Assembly: GCA_937995735.1 (NCBI GenBank)
Contig: CALKIZ010000061.1
Location: 1 to 64,000, forward strand
Source: an uncultured Neomegalonema sp.
Lineage (GTDB): Bacteria > Pseudomonadota > Alphaproteobacteria > Rhodobacterales > Rhodobacteraceae
Direction: 5' to 3'
DNA: 64,000 nucleotides
This document shows, piece by piece, positions 15,930-26,560 of this stretch. Every line of letters starts with the position of its first letter. Positions within the stretch are counted from its first letter, which is position 1. A program made the translations under genes and the position numbers. Under the pieces are notes generated by a model. The model did no database searches and was not told where the DNA came from. It saw only the letters and a list, made by a program, of their open reading frames with translations.

Positions 15930-16640
15930 TCAGATAGACTTAAGCAACAGCGCCACTCCGCCAAGGCCGGAAATCGTTAGCATCGCGATACGGGCCGTCT
16001 GTTGCGTAACACGCATCGCAATGAAACGCCCGATGAGAAAGCCAAAGACAATCCCCGGCAACAGCATAATGCCCATCCAAACTTCATCCCAACCGAATCG
16101 GCCAGCCAGCCATAGGCCAATCAATGCCATGATGCAGCCAACGACAAACAGCGTGGCAAAGGTCGCCCGGATTTTTGCGGCTTCCTCACGTTGGTAGAGC
16201 ATCACCAGCGGCGGAGCGTGCATCGCGGCGACAATGCCGGTGATCCCGCCAGCCGTGGCTCCAAATAAGATGTTTTTACGTGTCAAAGGCAGGACAGGTG
16301 AAAAGACGCTCAGCAACACTGCAAGGATAATGATGACGCCAAATACAAGCCCGAGGCGCTCGGCGGCAATTTGCGTGAGAACCAATGCACCAAGGGTTGT
16401 TCCGATCAGCAATCCCATCAACAGCGGCGGCATTTCGCGGCGGTCCAGTGACGGCCCCTCACGCCACAAGATTGCGCTCGACAAAAACAAATTCGCAAAC
16501 AGCATCGGCCCCGGCAGATAAGCAATATTGATCAGAGCCAAGAGCGGATTGGCAACCATCGCAAAGCCCAAGCCCGCTGACGCTTGCACCACACCGGCCA
16601 GCGCAATCGCCAAGTTGAGCACGATCAATTCGGTTGTCAC
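15930..16640 (-). CDS. TauE/SafE family anion exporter
   Basis: About 236-residue integral membrane protein with seven to eight helices and two homologous halves; the family exports sulfite, sulfoacetate and other organosulfur anions. The first helix reads ELIVLNLAIALAGVVQASAGLGFAM with the conserved G-x-G-F. The GTG at 16640 is chosen because the longer open frame would be translated from the rplQ terminator. Substrate unknown. Confidence 0.82.
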   Translation of the reverse strand: MTTELIVLNLAIALAGVVQASAGLGFAMVANPLLALINIAYLPGPMLFANLFLSSAILWREGPSLDRREMPPLLMGLLIGTTLGALVLTQIAAERLGLVFGVIIILAVLLSVFSPVLPLTRKNILFGATAGGITGIVAAMHAPPLVMLYQREEAAKIRATFATLFVVGCIMALIGLWLAGRFGWDEVWMGIMLLPGIVFGFLIGRFIAMRVTQQTARIAMLTISGLGGVALLLKSI

Positions 16641-16650
16641 GCCGCCTCCA

Positions 16651-16688
16651 AAAATAAAAAACCCCTCCCCGCGAACGGAAAGGGGTTT
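16651..16688 (-). terminator. Terminator of the spc-alpha operon after rplQ
   Basis: On the minus strand AAACCCCT pairs with AGGGGTTT across a G/C-rich loop, followed by a T-rich run. It closes the long ribosomal transcript 25 bp after the rplQ stop. Confidence 0.85.
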
Positions 16689-16712
16689 CAAAAATAAACG
16701 TCCGAGAAGTGG

Positions 16713-17141
16713 TTACTCCACTCCATCCATCGCAGCTTCTTCCGCAGCAACGCGCTCACGGTCGCCAAGACCTTTCGCATCGACATCACGGTCAACAAGT
16801 TCAATAATTGCCATCGGCGCAGCGTCGCCATAGCGGAAGCCCGCTTTGAGGATACGGCAATATCCGCCCTGACGATCCGCATAGCGGGATGCAATCGCAT
16901 CAAACAGCTTTTTAACCGCATCATCAGAATTCAGTTTCGACCGCGCGAGACGACGCGCATGAAGGTCGCCACGTTTGCCAAGTGTAATCAGGCGCTCAAC
17001 GACAGGGCGCAGCTCTTTTGCTTTTGGCAATGTGGTTTTGATTTGCTCATGCTCGATCAGCGAAGCGGCCATATTAGCAAGCATCGCCTGACGGTGAGAA
17101 TGTGTTCTATTTAGTTTACGACGGCCTTTACCGTGACGCAT
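16713..17141 (-). CDS. rplQ: 50S ribosomal protein L17
   Basis: Large-subunit protein near the exit tunnel. Begins [20 protein letters not shown] as in all bacterial L17. 142 residues, longer than the E. coli protein because of an acidic C-terminal tail ([13 protein letters not shown]). Last gene of the alpha operon, about 110 bp after rpoA, followed by the operon terminator. Confidence 0.97.
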   Translation of the reverse strand: MRHGKGRRKLNRTHSHRQAMLANMAASLIEHEQIKTTLPKAKELRPVVERLITLGKRGDLHARRLARSKLNSDDAVKKLFDAIASRYADRQGGYCRILKAGFRYGDAAPMAIIELVDRDVDAKGLGDRERVAAEEAAMDGVE

Positions 17142-17252
17142 GGGATGTCCTTTCGATATTTTTCTTTGTCAGGCCGCCGGGCTGATCTTTTTAATTATAG
17201 GCGACCGCTTTGGAGCACGGCCCGTTAGGGCCGCACCCTTGTTAATCGTAGC

Positions 17253-18272
17253 TTAGAACTGGTCTTCGAATTTCTTCGACAGCTCGTCGATGTTCTCAGG
17301 TGGCCAGTTCGTGATTTCCATACCGAGATGCATACCCATGCCCGTAAGCACTTCTTTGATCTCGTTAAGCGACTTCCGACCAAAGTTCGGCGTCCGCAGC
17401 ATCTCTGCTTCCGTCTTTTGGATCAGGTCGCCGATATAGACGATGTTGTCGTTCTTCAGGCAGTTTGCGGAGCGAACAGACAATTCCAACTCGTCCACTT
17501 TTTTAAGCAACAGTGGATTGAACTCCAACTCCGGCTCTTCGCTTGGACGCGGAACAACTTCTTGCGGCTCGTCAAAGTTCACGAAGGTCCGCAGTTGGTC
17601 CTGAAGGATGCGCGAGGCAAAGGCCAAGGCATCTTCGGGCGAAACCGAGCCATCGGTTTCAATGGCCATTGTCAGCTTATCGAAATCGAGGATCTGACCT
17701 TCACGGGTCGGCTCGACTTTATAGCTGACACGCTTCACCGGGCTGTAGAGCGCATCAACCGGCACAAGGCCAATCGGAGCGTCTTCAGGACGATTGCGCT
17801 CAGCAGGAACATAGCCTTTGCCGGTATCAATCGTCAGTTCCATGTGAATCTCAGCGCCATCATCAAGCTGACAAATCACGTGGTCAGGGTTGAGAACTTC
17901 AATCCCTGCCGTAACAGAGATATCAGATGCTTTCACCGCACCGGGGCCTTTTTTACGCAGTGTGACGCGCTTTGGTCCCTCGACATCCATCTTGATTGCG
18001 ATGGCTTTCACGTTCAGCACGATGTCAGTCACGTCCTCACGGACGCCTGCCACCGATGAGAACTCATGCAGCACCCCGTCAATCTGTACCGAGGTCACCG
18101 CAGCGCCCTGAATGGACGATAGCAATACACGGCGCAGAGCATTTCCGAGTGTTAGGCCAAAACCACGTTCCAGCGGTTCAGCAACAACGGATGCTTTACG
18201 TTTTGGGTCTAAACCCGGTTCGAATTCAAGCTGTTGCGGCTTGATTAGGTCGGTCCAGTTATTCTGGATCAT
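17253..18272 (-). CDS. rpoA: RNA polymerase alpha subunit
   Basis: 339-residue assembly platform of RNA polymerase. The N-terminal dimerisation domain starts [20 protein letters not shown] and contains [12 protein letters not shown]; the C-terminal helix-hairpin-helix domain has [14 protein letters not shown] and [18 protein letters not shown], used for UP-element and activator contact. The start follows GGAGG; the frame extends 8 codons upstream, which is rejected. Preceded by a 170 bp gap after rpsK with no rpsD, as usual in alphaproteobacteria. Confidence 0.97.
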   Translation of the reverse strand: MIQNNWTDLIKPQQLEFEPGLDPKRKASVVAEPLERGFGLTLGNALRRVLLSSIQGAAVTSVQIDGVLHEFSSVAGVREDVTDIVLNVKAIAIKMDVEGPKRVTLRKKGPGAVKASDISVTAGIEVLNPDHVICQLDDGAEIHMELTIDTGKGYVPAERNRPEDAPIGLVPVDALYSPVKRVSYKVEPTREGQILDFDKLTMAIETDGSVSPEDALAFASRILQDQLRTFVNFDEPQEVVPRPSEEPELEFNPLLLKKVDELELSVRSANCLKNDNIVYIGDLIQKTEAEMLRTPNFGRKSLNEIKEVLTGMGMHLGMEITNWPPENIDELSKKFEDQF

Positions 18273-18442
18273 GTGGAGCCTCCATTCTCGCGGCAAGGGG
18301 TGAACCGCCCCAACCGTCTCCCGAGAGTCCTATCCAAGGTTCAGTTGATCACTCCGGCAGAAGTCGACGTGACCAGTCGTGGTAACGCCCACTCCTGCAA
18401 AAACAGAAGCGGGCGCGTTGTTCCCGTCCAATGGGACGTGAA

Positions 18443-18832
18443 TTATACGCGGCGACGCTTTGGCGGGCGACATCCATTATGCGGGATCGGTGTGACATCG
18501 CGAATCGATGTGACCGTAAATCCAATTGCTTGCAAAGCGCGAAGCGCTGATTCGCGGCCCGAACCTGGCCCTTGAACCAAAACTTCCAAAGTCCGCATTC
18601 CGTGCTCTTGCGCTTTCTTGCCGGCATCTTCAGCGGCCATCTGTGCTGCATATGGCGTCGATTTCCGCGAGCCTTTAAAGCCCATATTGCCTGCCGATGA
18701 CCACGCGATCGCATTTCCTTGCGCATCCGAAATCGTGATCATTGTATTGTTGAAGCTTGAATTCACATGCGCAACGCCCGTCGCAATATTCTTGCGCTCT
18801 TTGCGTTTAATACGTGCCTTTTCTCTCGCCAT
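18443..18832 (-). CDS. rpsK: 30S ribosomal protein S11
   Basis: 129-residue platform protein that binds the 16S 3' region. Family marks: [20 protein letters not shown] and the invariant end [18 protein letters not shown]. Lies 12 bp after rpsM in the alpha operon. Confidence 0.97.
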   Translation of the reverse strand: MAREKARIKRKERKNIATGVAHVNSSFNNTMITISDAQGNAIAWSSAGNMGFKGSRKSTPYAAQMAAEDAGKKAQEHGMRTLEVLVQGPGSGRESALRALQAIGFTVTSIRDVTPIPHNGCRPPKRRRV

Positions 18833-18844
18833 TGCAGTCGATCC

Positions 18845-19213
18845 TTATTTCTTCTTGCCGGCGATGGCCTTCGCGGGGCCTTTGCGCGTGCGTGCGTTCG
18901 TGTGAGTACGCTGACCGCGCACAGGCAGGCCGCGACGATGGCGCAGACCGCGATAACAGCCCAGATCCATCAGGCGCTTTACATTCATCGACGTTTGACG
19001 GCGCAGATCACCCTCCACCGTGTAATCTGCGTCAATCGCTTCGCGGACCTTCAGGACTTCAGCGTCTGTGAGGTCGTTAACACGGCGTGTCAGGTCGAGA
19101 CCGACCTTTTCACAAATCTCACCAGCCGCTTGCGGGCCGATGCCATGAATATAGGTCAGCGCGATAACAACACGCTTGTTCGTCGGTATATTGACACCTG
19201 CAATACGGGCCAC
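18845..19213 (-). CDS. rpsM: 30S ribosomal protein S13
   Basis: 122-residue head protein contacting L5 and the P-site tRNA. Starts [19 protein letters not shown], has the GIG loop (YIHGIG) and the basic tail [15 protein letters not shown]. It follows adk by 58 bp; there is no rpmJ between secY and rpsM here, as in many alphaproteobacteria. Confidence 0.97.
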   Translation of the reverse strand: MARIAGVNIPTNKRVVIALTYIHGIGPQAAGEICEKVGLDLTRRVNDLTDAEVLKVREAIDADYTVEGDLRRQTSMNVKRLMDLGCYRGLRHRRGLPVRGQRTHTNARTRKGPAKAIAGKKK

Positions 19214-19271
19214 TGTTCATTTCTCCGTCTCGGGAGCGGCGGGAATATCCCAAACCGCTGTCATATTCAAG

Positions 19272-19919
19272 TCACGCGGTGATTACCGCATCAATCTGTT
19301 TCGTCACTTCATTAATGTCCGCAGTACCATCTACGGGACGCAAGGACCGCTTCGCGTGATAATAGCCAATCAGCGGGGCCGTATCCTTGTAGTAATTTAG
19401 TAAGCGCGTCCGAAATGCCTCGACATTATCATCATCACGCTGTTGCATTTCCGACTTGCCGCAATTGTCGCAAACGCCCTCTTTCTCAGGTTTTTTGAAG
19501 CTGCGGTGATACCCTTCACCACAATTTCCACAGGAATAGCGGCCCGCGATGCGTTCGATGATTATCTCATCATCGCAGCGCAGCTCCACGACAGCCGTCA
19601 GTTCCATTCCTTTTTCGACCAGCATCTCGTCAAGCGCGTCAGCTTGTCCAAGTGTGCGCGGGAAACCGTCAAAGATAATGCCGCCTTTGACGTCTGGTTC
19701 GTCCAAACGTTCAGAAACGATTCCAACGACAAGGTCATCAGTAACAAGGTCACCACGATCAATCGTATCTTTTGCTTTCAATCCTACTTCGGTGCCAGCC
19801 GCCGCAGCGGAGCGCAGCATGTCACCCGTTGAAAGCTGTAAAAGTCCAAACCGTTCGACTAGGAAACGAGCTTGCGTGCCTTTACCGGCACCAGGTGGTC
19901 CGAGCAGGATTAAATTCAC
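19272..19919 (-). CDS. adk: Adenylate kinase, zinc-lid type
   Basis: Interconverts 2 ADP with ATP and AMP in the cytosol. P-loop LGPPGAGKGTQA at the N-terminus; FDGFPRTLGQADAL in the NMP region; a long lid with two CxxC pairs (YSCGNCGEGYH and GVCDNCGKS), indicating a structural zinc. 215 residues. Its ATG overlaps the secY stop as ATGA, an operon arrangement widely conserved. Confidence 0.96.
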   Translation of the reverse strand: MNLILLGPPGAGKGTQARFLVERFGLLQLSTGDMLRSAAAAGTEVGLKAKDTIDRGDLVTDDLVVGIVSERLDEPDVKGGIIFDGFPRTLGQADALDEMLVEKGMELTAVVELRCDDEIIIERIAGRYSCGNCGEGYHRSFKKPEKEGVCDNCGKSEMQQRDDDNVEAFRTRLLNYYKDTAPLIGYYHAKRSLRPVDGTADINEVTKQIDAVITA

Positions 19920-21244
19920 CGCTTCTTACCCCTCAGTTTCGAGCGCTGGATCAAACCTTCATATTGGTGGGCAAGCAGATGACTCTGAATTTGCGACACC
20001 GTGTCCATCGTCACACTGACAACAATCAGCAAGGATGTACCGCCGAAATAGAAAGGCACACGCAGGTTCGCCGTCAAAATCTCAGGCAGCAAACAGACCA
20101 GAGCCAGATACGCTGCACCAACCACAGTCAGCCGTGTGAGAACGTAATCTAGGTACTCAGCCGTCCGCTTACCGGGACGAATGCCGGGAATAAACCCGCC
20201 ATGGCGCTTGAGGTTCTCTGACACTTCTTCGGGGTTAAACACGACCGCCGTATAGAAGAACGCGAAGAACACGATACCCGCGACATAGAGCGCCAAGTAT
20301 GCTGGCTGTCCTCTGCCGAGATACGCCGTAACAGTCGATAGCCACTCAGGACCACCAGCAGACGAGAAACTCGCAGCGGTCAAAGGCAACAGCAACAACG
20401 AGGATGCAAAAATTGGTGGGATCACACCCGCCGTATTCACTTTCAGCGGCAAGTGGGAACTTTCGCCGCCAACCATCTGTTGCGGACCAACTTGGCGTTT
20501 GGGGTATTGGATCAGGATGCGGCGTTGCGCTCGCTCCATGAAGACCACAAACGCAATCGTTGCGAACGCAAGGATAATAATTCCAAGGATGATCGCCGTC
20601 GAAATCTGGCCTTGAGAGCTGAGTTGAAGTGTTTGAGCAATCGCGCCCGGCAGCTCAGCAACAATACCGGCGAAAATGATCAACGAGATACCATTACCGA
20701 TACCGCGTGCCGTGATCTGTTCACCAAGCCACATCAGCAAGACCGTACCACCAACCAGCGAAATCACGGTCGTTACGATAAAGAAAGCACTCGGCTCGGA
20801 AGCAACGCTCGTATTCAGACCAGCAGCAATGCCCCAGCCTTGAAGCGTTGCCAGTATAACCGTTCCGTAACGGGTCCACTGGTTGATCTTCTTACGGCCC
20901 TGCTCGCCTTCTTTTTTCAGCTTTTCCAGCGATGGAACCATCGACGTCATCAACTGCATGATAATCGACGCCGAAATATACGGCATGATGCCAAGCGCAA
21001 AGATTGACATCCGGCTGATCGCGCCGCCGCCAAAGGTATTGAAGATGTCTAAGATCCCGCCCTGAAACTGCTCCAAAAGGGCAGCAACACGGATTGGATC
21101 AATCCCAGGCAACGGAAGATACGTCCCGAAGCGATAAACAATGAGAATCGATAGCGTAAATAGAATACGGCCTTGAAGGTCTTTGGCTTTACCAAAGGCC
21201 GACCAGCTCATATTCGCAGCGAGTTGTTCAGCAGCCGAGGCCAT
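19916..21244 (-). CDS. secY: Protein translocase subunit SecY
   Basis: Ten-helix channel of the Sec translocon, 442 residues. Recognised from RFGTYLPLPGIDP, the ALGIMPYISASIIMQLMTS region of helix 2, the cytoplasmic loop with MERAQRRILIQYPKRQVG (ribosome and SecA contact), and the FAFFYTAVVFNPEEVSENLK segment. Partner SecE is encoded 30 kb upstream in transcription order. Gene lies between rplO and adk. Confidence 0.97.
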   Translation of the reverse strand: MASAAEQLAANMSWSAFGKAKDLQGRILFTLSILIVYRFGTYLPLPGIDPIRVAALLEQFQGGILDIFNTFGGGAISRMSIFALGIMPYISASIIMQLMTSMVPSLEKLKKEGEQGRKKINQWTRYGTVILATLQGWGIAAGLNTSVASEPSAFFIVTTVISLVGGTVLLMWLGEQITARGIGNGISLIIFAGIVAELPGAIAQTLQLSSQGQISTAIILGIIILAFATIAFVVFMERAQRRILIQYPKRQVGPQQMVGGESSHLPLKVNTAGVIPPIFASSLLLLPLTAASFSSAGGPEWLSTVTAYLGRGQPAYLALYVAGIVFFAFFYTAVVFNPEEVSENLKRHGGFIPGIRPGKRTAEYLDYVLTRLTVVGAAYLALVCLLPEILTANLRVPFYFGGTSLLIVVSVTMDTVSQIQSHLLAHQYEGLIQRSKLRGKKR

Positions 21245-21274
21245 GGCTTAACTCCGCTCGGGATAAACGATCAA

Positions 21275-21775
21275 TTAGTATGCTTTAGAGGGTTTAGGCT
21301 CTGGAGCAACAACTTTAGGCGAAATCGTCAGCGACCCTCCAGCAGCTTCCACTGCTTTGACCGCCGCTTCAGATGCCCCAGAAGCCGTAATTTTAAGGCC
21401 CGATTTCAAATCACCCTTCGCAAGAACCCGCACACCATGCGTCTTCGCGCGGCGCACAACACCGCTGGCGATCAGCACAGTTTCATCAATCGCTGCTGAC
21501 GCATCAAGCGCGCCGCGATCCACAGCAGCTTGAAGCTGACCTAGATTCACAATCGAATATTGCTTGCGGAAGATGTTGTTAAATCCACGCTTCGGAAGGC
21601 GACGGTGGATTGGCATTTGACCGCCTTCAAAACCCTTGATCGCCACACCAGAACGCGAAGTCTGACCCTTGATGCCGCGTCCAGCGGTCTTTCCCAGTCC
21701 CGAACCGGGTCCACGGGCAACACGCTTTTTACGCTTCGTCGCACCAGCTACGTCGCGGATGTCATTCAGTTTCAT
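21275..21775 (-). CDS. rplO: 50S ribosomal protein L15
   Basis: Late-assembly protein of the large subunit. Begins [20 protein letters not shown] with the Gly-rich tail [17 protein letters not shown] that threads into 23S rRNA. 166 residues, with a short Pro/Lys C-terminal tail ([13 protein letters not shown]). In the spc operon before secY. Confidence 0.97.
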   Translation of the reverse strand: MKLNDIRDVAGATKRKKRVARGPGSGLGKTAGRGIKGQTSRSGVAIKGFEGGQMPIHRRLPKRGFNNIFRKQYSIVNLGQLQAAVDRGALDASAAIDETVLIASGVVRRAKTHGVRVLAKGDLKSGLKITASGASEAAVKAVEAAGGSLTISPKVVAPEPKPSKAY

Positions 21776-21856
21776 GACGCTCTCCTATGCCGGATATCCA
21801 AGTGCGCGTCATGCAGCACGAGAACCCACAGCTTCAAACTTAATTCAGCAAAAGAC

Positions 21857-22039
21857 CTAGCTTGTGCTGACGATCTCCACCAGATGCGGGATCTTACGAA
21901 TCATGCCGCGTACTTCTGGAGTGTCCTCCAATTCGCGCGTGCGATGCATTTTATTCAGGCCCAGACCAATCAACGTATCACGCTGGATCTTTGGGCGGCG
22001 AATCGGGCTACCGATTTGTTTTACAATAATTTTAGGCAT
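21857..22039 (-). CDS. rpmD: 50S ribosomal protein L30
   Basis: 60 residues starting [20 protein letters not shown], with the [10 protein letters not shown] loop typical of L30. The start overlaps the end of rpsE by 8 bp; the open frame runs further upstream only because it lies across rpsE. Confidence 0.95.
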   Translation of the reverse strand: MPKIIVKQIGSPIRRPKIQRDTLIGLGLNKMHRTRELEDTPEVRGMIRKIPHLVEIVSTS

Positions 22040-22610
22040 CAGCAGTTTCCTCAGCCTCTGGTGCAGCCGCATCAGCAGCCTGCGTGGAGCTATCTTGGCG
22101 GCGGCCAAGAATATCAGCGACTTTCAGGCCACGACGCGCCGCGACTTGACGCGGGCTGCTTTCGCTTTGCAGACCTTCGATGGTTGCGCGCACCATATTG
22201 TAGGGGTTTTGCGAGCCTGTCGACTTTGCAACAACGTCACGGATGCCAAGCATCTCGAAAACGGCACGCATCGGACCACCAGCAATAATCCCCGTTCCCT
22301 CAGGAGCGGAGCGCATAACGACCTTACCAGCGCCCCAACGACCTTTGGTGTCGTGGTGCAATGTACGACCCTCGCGCAGTGGCACGCGGATCATTTTGGT
22401 TTTGGCTTGCTCAGTTGCCTTGCGAATTGCTTCAGGCACTTCGCGGGCTTTACCCTTGCCGTATCCAACGCGGCCCTTTTGATCTCCAACCACGACAAGC
22501 GCGGCGAAACCAAAGCGACGTCCACCCTTCACGACTTTCGCCACACGGTTAATGTGGACAAGGCGATCCTGAAATTCGGACTGTTCTTCGTCTCTATCTC
22601 TACGTGCCAT
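22032..22610 (-). CDS. rpsE: 30S ribosomal protein S5
   Basis: 192 residues. Accuracy-related protein with an N-terminal double-stranded-RNA-binding fold ([20 protein letters not shown]) and the loop [20 protein letters not shown]. The C-terminal tail is Ala/Glu-rich ([17 protein letters not shown]) and longer than in E. coli. Overlaps rpmD at its end. Confidence 0.97.
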   Translation of the reverse strand: MARRDRDEEQSEFQDRLVHINRVAKVVKGGRRFGFAALVVVGDQKGRVGYGKGKAREVPEAIRKATEQAKTKMIRVPLREGRTLHHDTKGRWGAGKVVMRSAPEGTGIIAGGPMRAVFEMLGIRDVVAKSTGSQNPYNMVRATIEGLQSESSPRQVAARRGLKVADILGRRQDSSTQAADAAAPEAEETADA

Positions 22611-22622
22611 CTGGCCGTCTCC

Positions 22623-22982
22623 TTAGAATTTCAGACCGGCTTCGCGCGCGGCTTCGGCGAGGGCCTTTACCCGGCCATGAAACAGGTATCCGCTACGATC
22701 GAAGACGACTTCTTCAACACCAGCGGCTTTTGCACGTTCAGCAACCAGCGCACCCACTTTCGCTGCGGAGTCAACCGTCGCCACTCCTTTGAGGGACAAC
22801 GACTTATCCAATGTGGACGCAGCAGCGAGTGTACGACTTTGTTTGTCGTCGATAACCTGTGCGTAGATATTACGGCCCGAGCGGAAAACGCTAAGACGAG
22901 GGCGGCCCGTAGCCACCTTTTTGAGCCGGTTGCGCACCCGTAAACGACGGCGCGCAAGGGCTGCTTGGTTAGAATTCGCCAT
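22623..22982 (-). CDS. rplR: 50S ribosomal protein L18
   Basis: 119-residue 5S rRNA-binding protein. Basic N-terminus [20 protein letters not shown], then [18 protein letters not shown], and the end [20 protein letters not shown]. Position between rplF and rpsE is canonical. Confidence 0.97.
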   Translation of the reverse strand: MANSNQAALARRRLRVRNRLKKVATGRPRLSVFRSGRNIYAQVIDDKQSRTLAAASTLDKSLSLKGVATVDSAAKVGALVAERAKAAGVEEVVFDRSGYLFHGRVKALAEAAREAGLKF

Positions 22983-22994
22983 GGTTTTCGGCCC

Positions 22995-23528
22995 TTACTT
23001 CTTCTTGCCTTCCTTGCGGAAGATATATTCGTCGGAATAACGGATGCCTTTGCCCTTATAAGGCTCCGGCTTGCGCCATTCGCGAATGTTCGCTGCGACT
23101 TGACCAACCAACTGCTGGTCAATACCCGATACTTCAATCTCGGTCGGCTTTGGTGTTTTCACTTCAATTCCCTCTGGAATATTGAAGTCAACATCATGCG
23201 AGTAGCCAAGCGACAGCTTAAGAACTTTCCCCTGAACCGCAGCACGATACCCAACGCCGGTAATTTCCAGCTTTTTCATGAAGCCGTCACTGACGCCTTT
23301 CATGCAATTCGCGACTTGTGTGCGGGACATACCCCACATTTGACGCGCGCGCTTACTGTCATCGGCTGGCTTGACGATGATAGCGCCATCATTCAGCGAC
23401 ACATTAACTTCATTTGGAACTGTAAAAGTACGCAAGCCTTTGGGACCTTTTGCTTCGACAGTTTGACCGTTCAATCTGATCTCTACACCTTTAGGCGCTT
23501 CAACCGGTTGTTTTCCAATTCGGGACAT
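22995..23528 (-). CDS. rplF: 50S ribosomal protein L6
   Basis: 177 residues, two tandem copies of the same alpha/beta fold; binds near the sarcin-ricin region. Starts [19 protein letters not shown]; the second domain holds [20 protein letters not shown] and the end [15 protein letters not shown]. In the spc operon. Confidence 0.97.
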   Translation of the reverse strand: MSRIGKQPVEAPKGVEIRLNGQTVEAKGPKGLRTFTVPNEVNVSLNDGAIIVKPADDSKRARQMWGMSRTQVANCMKGVSDGFMKKLEITGVGYRAAVQGKVLKLSLGYSHDVDFNIPEGIEVKTPKPTEIEVSGIDQQLVGQVAANIREWRKPEPYKGKGIRYSDEYIFRKEGKKK

Positions 23529-23570
23529 ATCAAGTTCTCACTTTCATGGAGGCGTGTGCGGGGTCTTCGA

Positions 23571-23969
23571 TTAGAAGACCGTGCAGAGCACCTCTCCCCC
23601 GATATTCGCTTCACGTGCATTGGCATCCGACATAACACCTTTCGGCGTCGAAAGGATCGTGACACCAAGCCCGTTACGAACGCGCGGCATGTCTTTCACG
23701 TTGGTGTAAACGCGGCGACCTGGGGTCGACACACGCTTCAATTCGCGAATAACAGGCTCGCCATCGTAATATTTGAGCGAGATTTCAAACTCAGCGTGCT
23801 TGCCTTCGGTTACGTTCTCATATCCGCGAATGAAGCCTTCAGACTTCAACACGTCGAGAACCCAACCGCGAAGTTTGGACGCTGGCGTACGGACGGTGGA
23901 TTTGCCGCGCATTTGCGAGTTGCGAATGCGGGTAAGCATATCACCGATAGGATCATTGATAAATGGCAT
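23571..23969 (-). CDS. rpsH: 30S ribosomal protein S8
   Basis: 132-residue primary 16S rRNA binder; in E. coli it also represses the spc operon by binding mRNA near rplE. Starts [20 protein letters not shown] and ends in the conserved [20 protein letters not shown]. Located 12 bp after rpsN. Confidence 0.97.
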   Translation of the reverse strand: MPFINDPIGDMLTRIRNSQMRGKSTVRTPASKLRGWVLDVLKSEGFIRGYENVTEGKHAEFEISLKYYDGEPVIRELKRVSTPGRRVYTNVKDMPRVRNGLGVTILSTPKGVMSDANAREANIGGEVLCTVF

Positions 23970-23981
23970 CTCTCGGCTCCC

Positions 23982-24287
23982 TTACCAGCTCGACTTCGTC
24001 ATGCCGGGGATAAGACCCTGGCTGGCGAGTTCGCGCAGGGCGATACGGGACATTTTCAGCTTGCGGTAATATCCGCGTGGACGGCCAGAAACCTCACAGC
24101 GGTTACGCAAGCGGTTCGGGGCCGAATTACGCGGCAGTTTAGCAAGCTTCATGCGAGCACCAAAACGCTCTTCAGCAGATACAGACTCATCATTTGCGAT
24201 TGCCTTCAGCGCAGCACGTTTCTCGGCGTATTTCGCTACGAGACGTTCGCGTTTCTTCTGCGTCTGGATGGTTCCGTCTTTAGCCAT
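23982..24287 (-). CDS. rpsN: 30S ribosomal protein S14, zinc-free type
   Basis: 101 residues from [19 protein letters not shown]; the longer open frame upstream overlaps rplE and is rejected. Contains [20 protein letters not shown] and ends GMTKSSW. Only one Cys is present in the region where zinc-binding S14 has two CxxC pairs, so it is the C-minus form. Start lies 2 bp after the rplE stop. Confidence 0.96.
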   Translation of the reverse strand: MAKDGTIQTQKKRERLVAKYAEKRAALKAIANDESVSAEERFGARMKLAKLPRNSAPNRLRNRCEVSGRPRGYYRKLKMSRIALRELASQGLIPGMTKSSW

Positions 24288-24288
24288 G

Positions 24289-24867
24289 TCAGCTCTCTCC
24301 CCCGTCACGTTTCGGGAACGGCATATTAAACTCGCGAAGCAAAGCACGTGCTTGCTCGTCTTCAGATGCCGTCGTGCAGATGATGATATCCATACCCCGG
24401 ATCTTATCGACTTTATCGTATTCGATCTCCGGGAAAATGATGTGCTCTTTGATACCCATGGCATAGTTACCACGGCCATCGAAGCTGGTGTCTTTCACGC
24501 CGCGAAAATCTCGGATGCGCGGCATCGCGATGGTGATAAGGCGATCAAGGAAGTCGTACATGCGCGCACCGCGCAGAGTGACTTTCACGCCGAGAGGCAT
24601 TCCCTCACGGACTTTAAAGCCAGCAATCGAGTTCTTCGCACGGGTCACGACGGGCTTTTGACCTGCAATCAGCTCCATCTCAGCTGTAGCAGCCTTAACG
24701 CGCTTCGTGTCCTGAACCGCATCACCAACACCCATGTTCAGCACGATTTTCTCGAGCTTAGGGATTTGCATGTCATTCTTAAAGCCAAATTCGCTTTTCA
24801 GTTTTGCGCGAATTTCGCTGTCGTACATCGCGCGAAGGCGCGGGATATAAGTTGATCCATCAGCCAT
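24289..24867 (-). CDS. rplE: 50S ribosomal protein L5
   Basis: 192 residues; binds 5S rRNA and contacts the P-site tRNA. Marks: [40 protein letters not shown] and [18 protein letters not shown]. The start overlaps the rplX stop by 8 bp. Confidence 0.97.
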   Translation of the reverse strand: MADGSTYIPRLRAMYDSEIRAKLKSEFGFKNDMQIPKLEKIVLNMGVGDAVQDTKRVKAATAEMELIAGQKPVVTRAKNSIAGFKVREGMPLGVKVTLRGARMYDFLDRLITIAMPRIRDFRGVKDTSFDGRGNYAMGIKEHIIFPEIEYDKVDKIRGMDIIICTTASEDEQARALLREFNMPFPKRDGGES

Positions 24868-25174
24868 CGATCACTTCTCCCGATTTCTTGGCAAAACGGA
24901 CTTTCTTACCGTCTTCCATTTTGAAACCAACCCGTGTTGGACCCCCATCTTTAGGATCAACAAGCGCGATATTCGAAAGTTGGATTGGGGTCGCTTTTGA
25001 GATGCGGCCACCCTGGGAGGTCTGACTTTGCTTGGTGTGACGTACGCGCGTATTCACGCCGGTCACAACAGCACGACCCTCAGCAGGTAAAACCTGCTCA
25101 ATCTCACCTTCCTGACCCTTATCACGGCCAGTCAGCACGACAACCTTGTCGCCCTTTTTAAGCTTTGCAGCCAT
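24860..25174 (-). CDS. rplX: 50S ribosomal protein L24
   Basis: 104 residues; an assembly initiator with an N-terminal KOW motif [19 protein letters not shown] and the segment [20 protein letters not shown]. The start overlaps the rplN stop by a single base. Confidence 0.97.
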   Translation of the reverse strand: MAAKLKKGDKVVVLTGRDKGQEGEIEQVLPAEGRAVVTGVNTRVRHTKQSQTSQGGRISKATPIQLSNIALVDPKDGGPTRVGFKMEDGKKVRFAKKSGEVIDG

Positions 25175-25542
25175 CAGAGCACCTCCGGCGCGAGCGATAT
25201 AATTTTCATATAGTTTTTGGCGCGAAGTTCACGAGGAACCGGGCCAAAGATACGTGTTCCCATTGGTTCATTCTGATTGTTCAGGAGAACCGCAGCATTC
25301 GTGTCAAAGCGAATGACCGTGCCATCAGGACGGCGGATCGCTTTCGACGTGCGAACAACGACAGCCTTACGGACTTCGCCTTTTTTTACACGACCACGAG
25401 GAATAGCTTCTTTTACTGAGACGACGATGACGTCGCCGACATGGGCGTAGCGACGTTTTGCTCCGCCAAGAACCTTAATGCACTGTACGCGCCGGGCACC
25501 GCTGTTATCGGCAACCGTAAGGTTCGACTGCATCTGGATCAT
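25174..25542 (-). CDS. rplN: 50S ribosomal protein L14
   Basis: 122 residues at the intersubunit face. Starts [20 protein letters not shown] and ends with [20 protein letters not shown] and LAPEVL, all family hallmarks. First gene of the spc segment, 70 bp after rpsQ. Confidence 0.97.
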   Translation of the reverse strand: MIQMQSNLTVADNSGARRVQCIKVLGGAKRRYAHVGDVIVVSVKEAIPRGRVKKGEVRKAVVVRTSKAIRRPDGTVIRFDTNAAVLLNNQNEPMGTRIFGPVPRELRAKNYMKIISLAPEVL

Positions 25543-25613
25543 AGTTGGCCTCCAGACCTGGCCCCATCACCTTAAGGATCGGGACCGGTTTCATAGAGCC
25601 GGTAGGTTGTGGC

Positions 25614-25853
25614 TTACTCTGCCGAGTCTGTCACAAGCTCCCAGCGTTTCAATTTCGATATAGGCGCGCATTCACGAATACGCACGATTTCACCCTCTTT
25701 TGCCGCATTCGCAGCATCATGGGCGTGGTATTTTTTCGAACTCCGGATCGTTTTCTTTAGAACCGGATGACGGAAACGACGCTCAACGCTAACAACGACA
25801 GTCTTATCGTTCTTTTCGCTGACAACCGTTCCTTGCAGAATTCTCTTCGGCAT
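25614..25853 (-). CDS. rpsQ: 30S ribosomal protein S17
   Basis: 79-residue OB-fold primary 16S binder. Contains [20 protein letters not shown] and the motif [19 protein letters not shown] (E-C-x-P-I-S-K-x-K follows). Last gene of the S10 operon. Confidence 0.96.
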   Translation of the reverse strand: MPKRILQGTVVSEKNDKTVVVSVERRFRHPVLKKTIRSSKKYHAHDAANAAKEGEIVRIRECAPISKLKRWELVTDSAE

Positions 25854-25871
25854 CTCAGATCCTCTCCCGCC

Positions 25872-26078
25872 CTATGCGGCGCCCGCAGCATCGCGGGCCT
25901 TTTCATTCAATACCGTCATTACAGTAGCAATCTCACGGCGCACAGTTCGCACACGAGCCGTATTTTCCAACTGGCCAGTCGCACCCTGAAAACGCAGGTT
26001 AAACTGCTCTTTCTTCAAGGTTACAAGCTCCTCACGAAGCTGTTCCAGCGTTTTATCACGCAGTTCCGCAGCGCTCAT
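25872..26078 (-). CDS. rpmC: 50S ribosomal protein L29
   Basis: 68-residue helical hairpin at the tunnel exit, a docking point for SRP and trigger factor. Start at [19 protein letters not shown]; twelve upstream in-frame codons are not family-like. Contains [19 protein letters not shown]. Confidence 0.95.
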   Translation of the reverse strand: MSAAELRDKTLEQLREELVTLKKEQFNLRFQGATGQLENTARVRTVRREIATVMTVLNEKARDAAGAA

Positions 26079-26135
26079 CGCGGCGTCCTTCCAACGACAA
26101 TAACGAGACAACACCCCATCATAGGGCGTTCTCGT

Positions 26136-26549
26136 CTACCAATCCGTCCGTGCAACAAAGCGACACTTCACAGGCAGCTTCATAGCTGCGAGTCGAAGAG
26201 CTTCTTGTGCAACAGGTTCTGTAACCCCGTCAATCTCAAACATGATCCGACCGGGTTTAACTTTCGCTGCCCAAAATTCGACAGAGCCTTTACCTTTACC
26301 CATACGGACTTCGGTAGGCTTTTTCGAAACAGGCACATCAGGGAAAATGCGAATCCACACACGTCCCTGACGTTTCATGTAACGGGTCATCGCACGACGT
26401 GCCGCCTCGATTTGGCGTGCCGTTACCCGCTCAGGCTCAAGAGCCTTTAGGCCGAATGAACCGAAGTTCAGGTCAACGCCACCTTTGGCTTCGCCTTTAA
26501 TCCGGCCTTTATGAGCCTTGCGATATTTAGTGCGCTTTGGTTGCAGCAT
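26136..26549 (-). CDS. rplP: 50S ribosomal protein L16
   Basis: 137 residues near the A-site tRNA elbow. Starts [19 protein letters not shown]; contains [20 protein letters not shown] and the loop [20 protein letters not shown], with the Arg that is hydroxylated in E. coli L16 present in this loop region. S10 operon. Confidence 0.97.
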   Translation of the reverse strand: MLQPKRTKYRKAHKGRIKGEAKGGVDLNFGSFGLKALEPERVTARQIEAARRAMTRYMKRQGRVWIRIFPDVPVSKKPTEVRMGKGKGSVEFWAAKVKPGRIMFEIDGVTEPVAQEALRLAAMKLPVKCRFVARTDW

Positions 26550-26560
26550 CTAATTTACTC

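Noticed and set aside
16641-16691. Extended start of the TauE/SafE gene
   Set aside because: The extra codons are translated from the rplQ terminator hairpin, so the downstream GTG is preferred.
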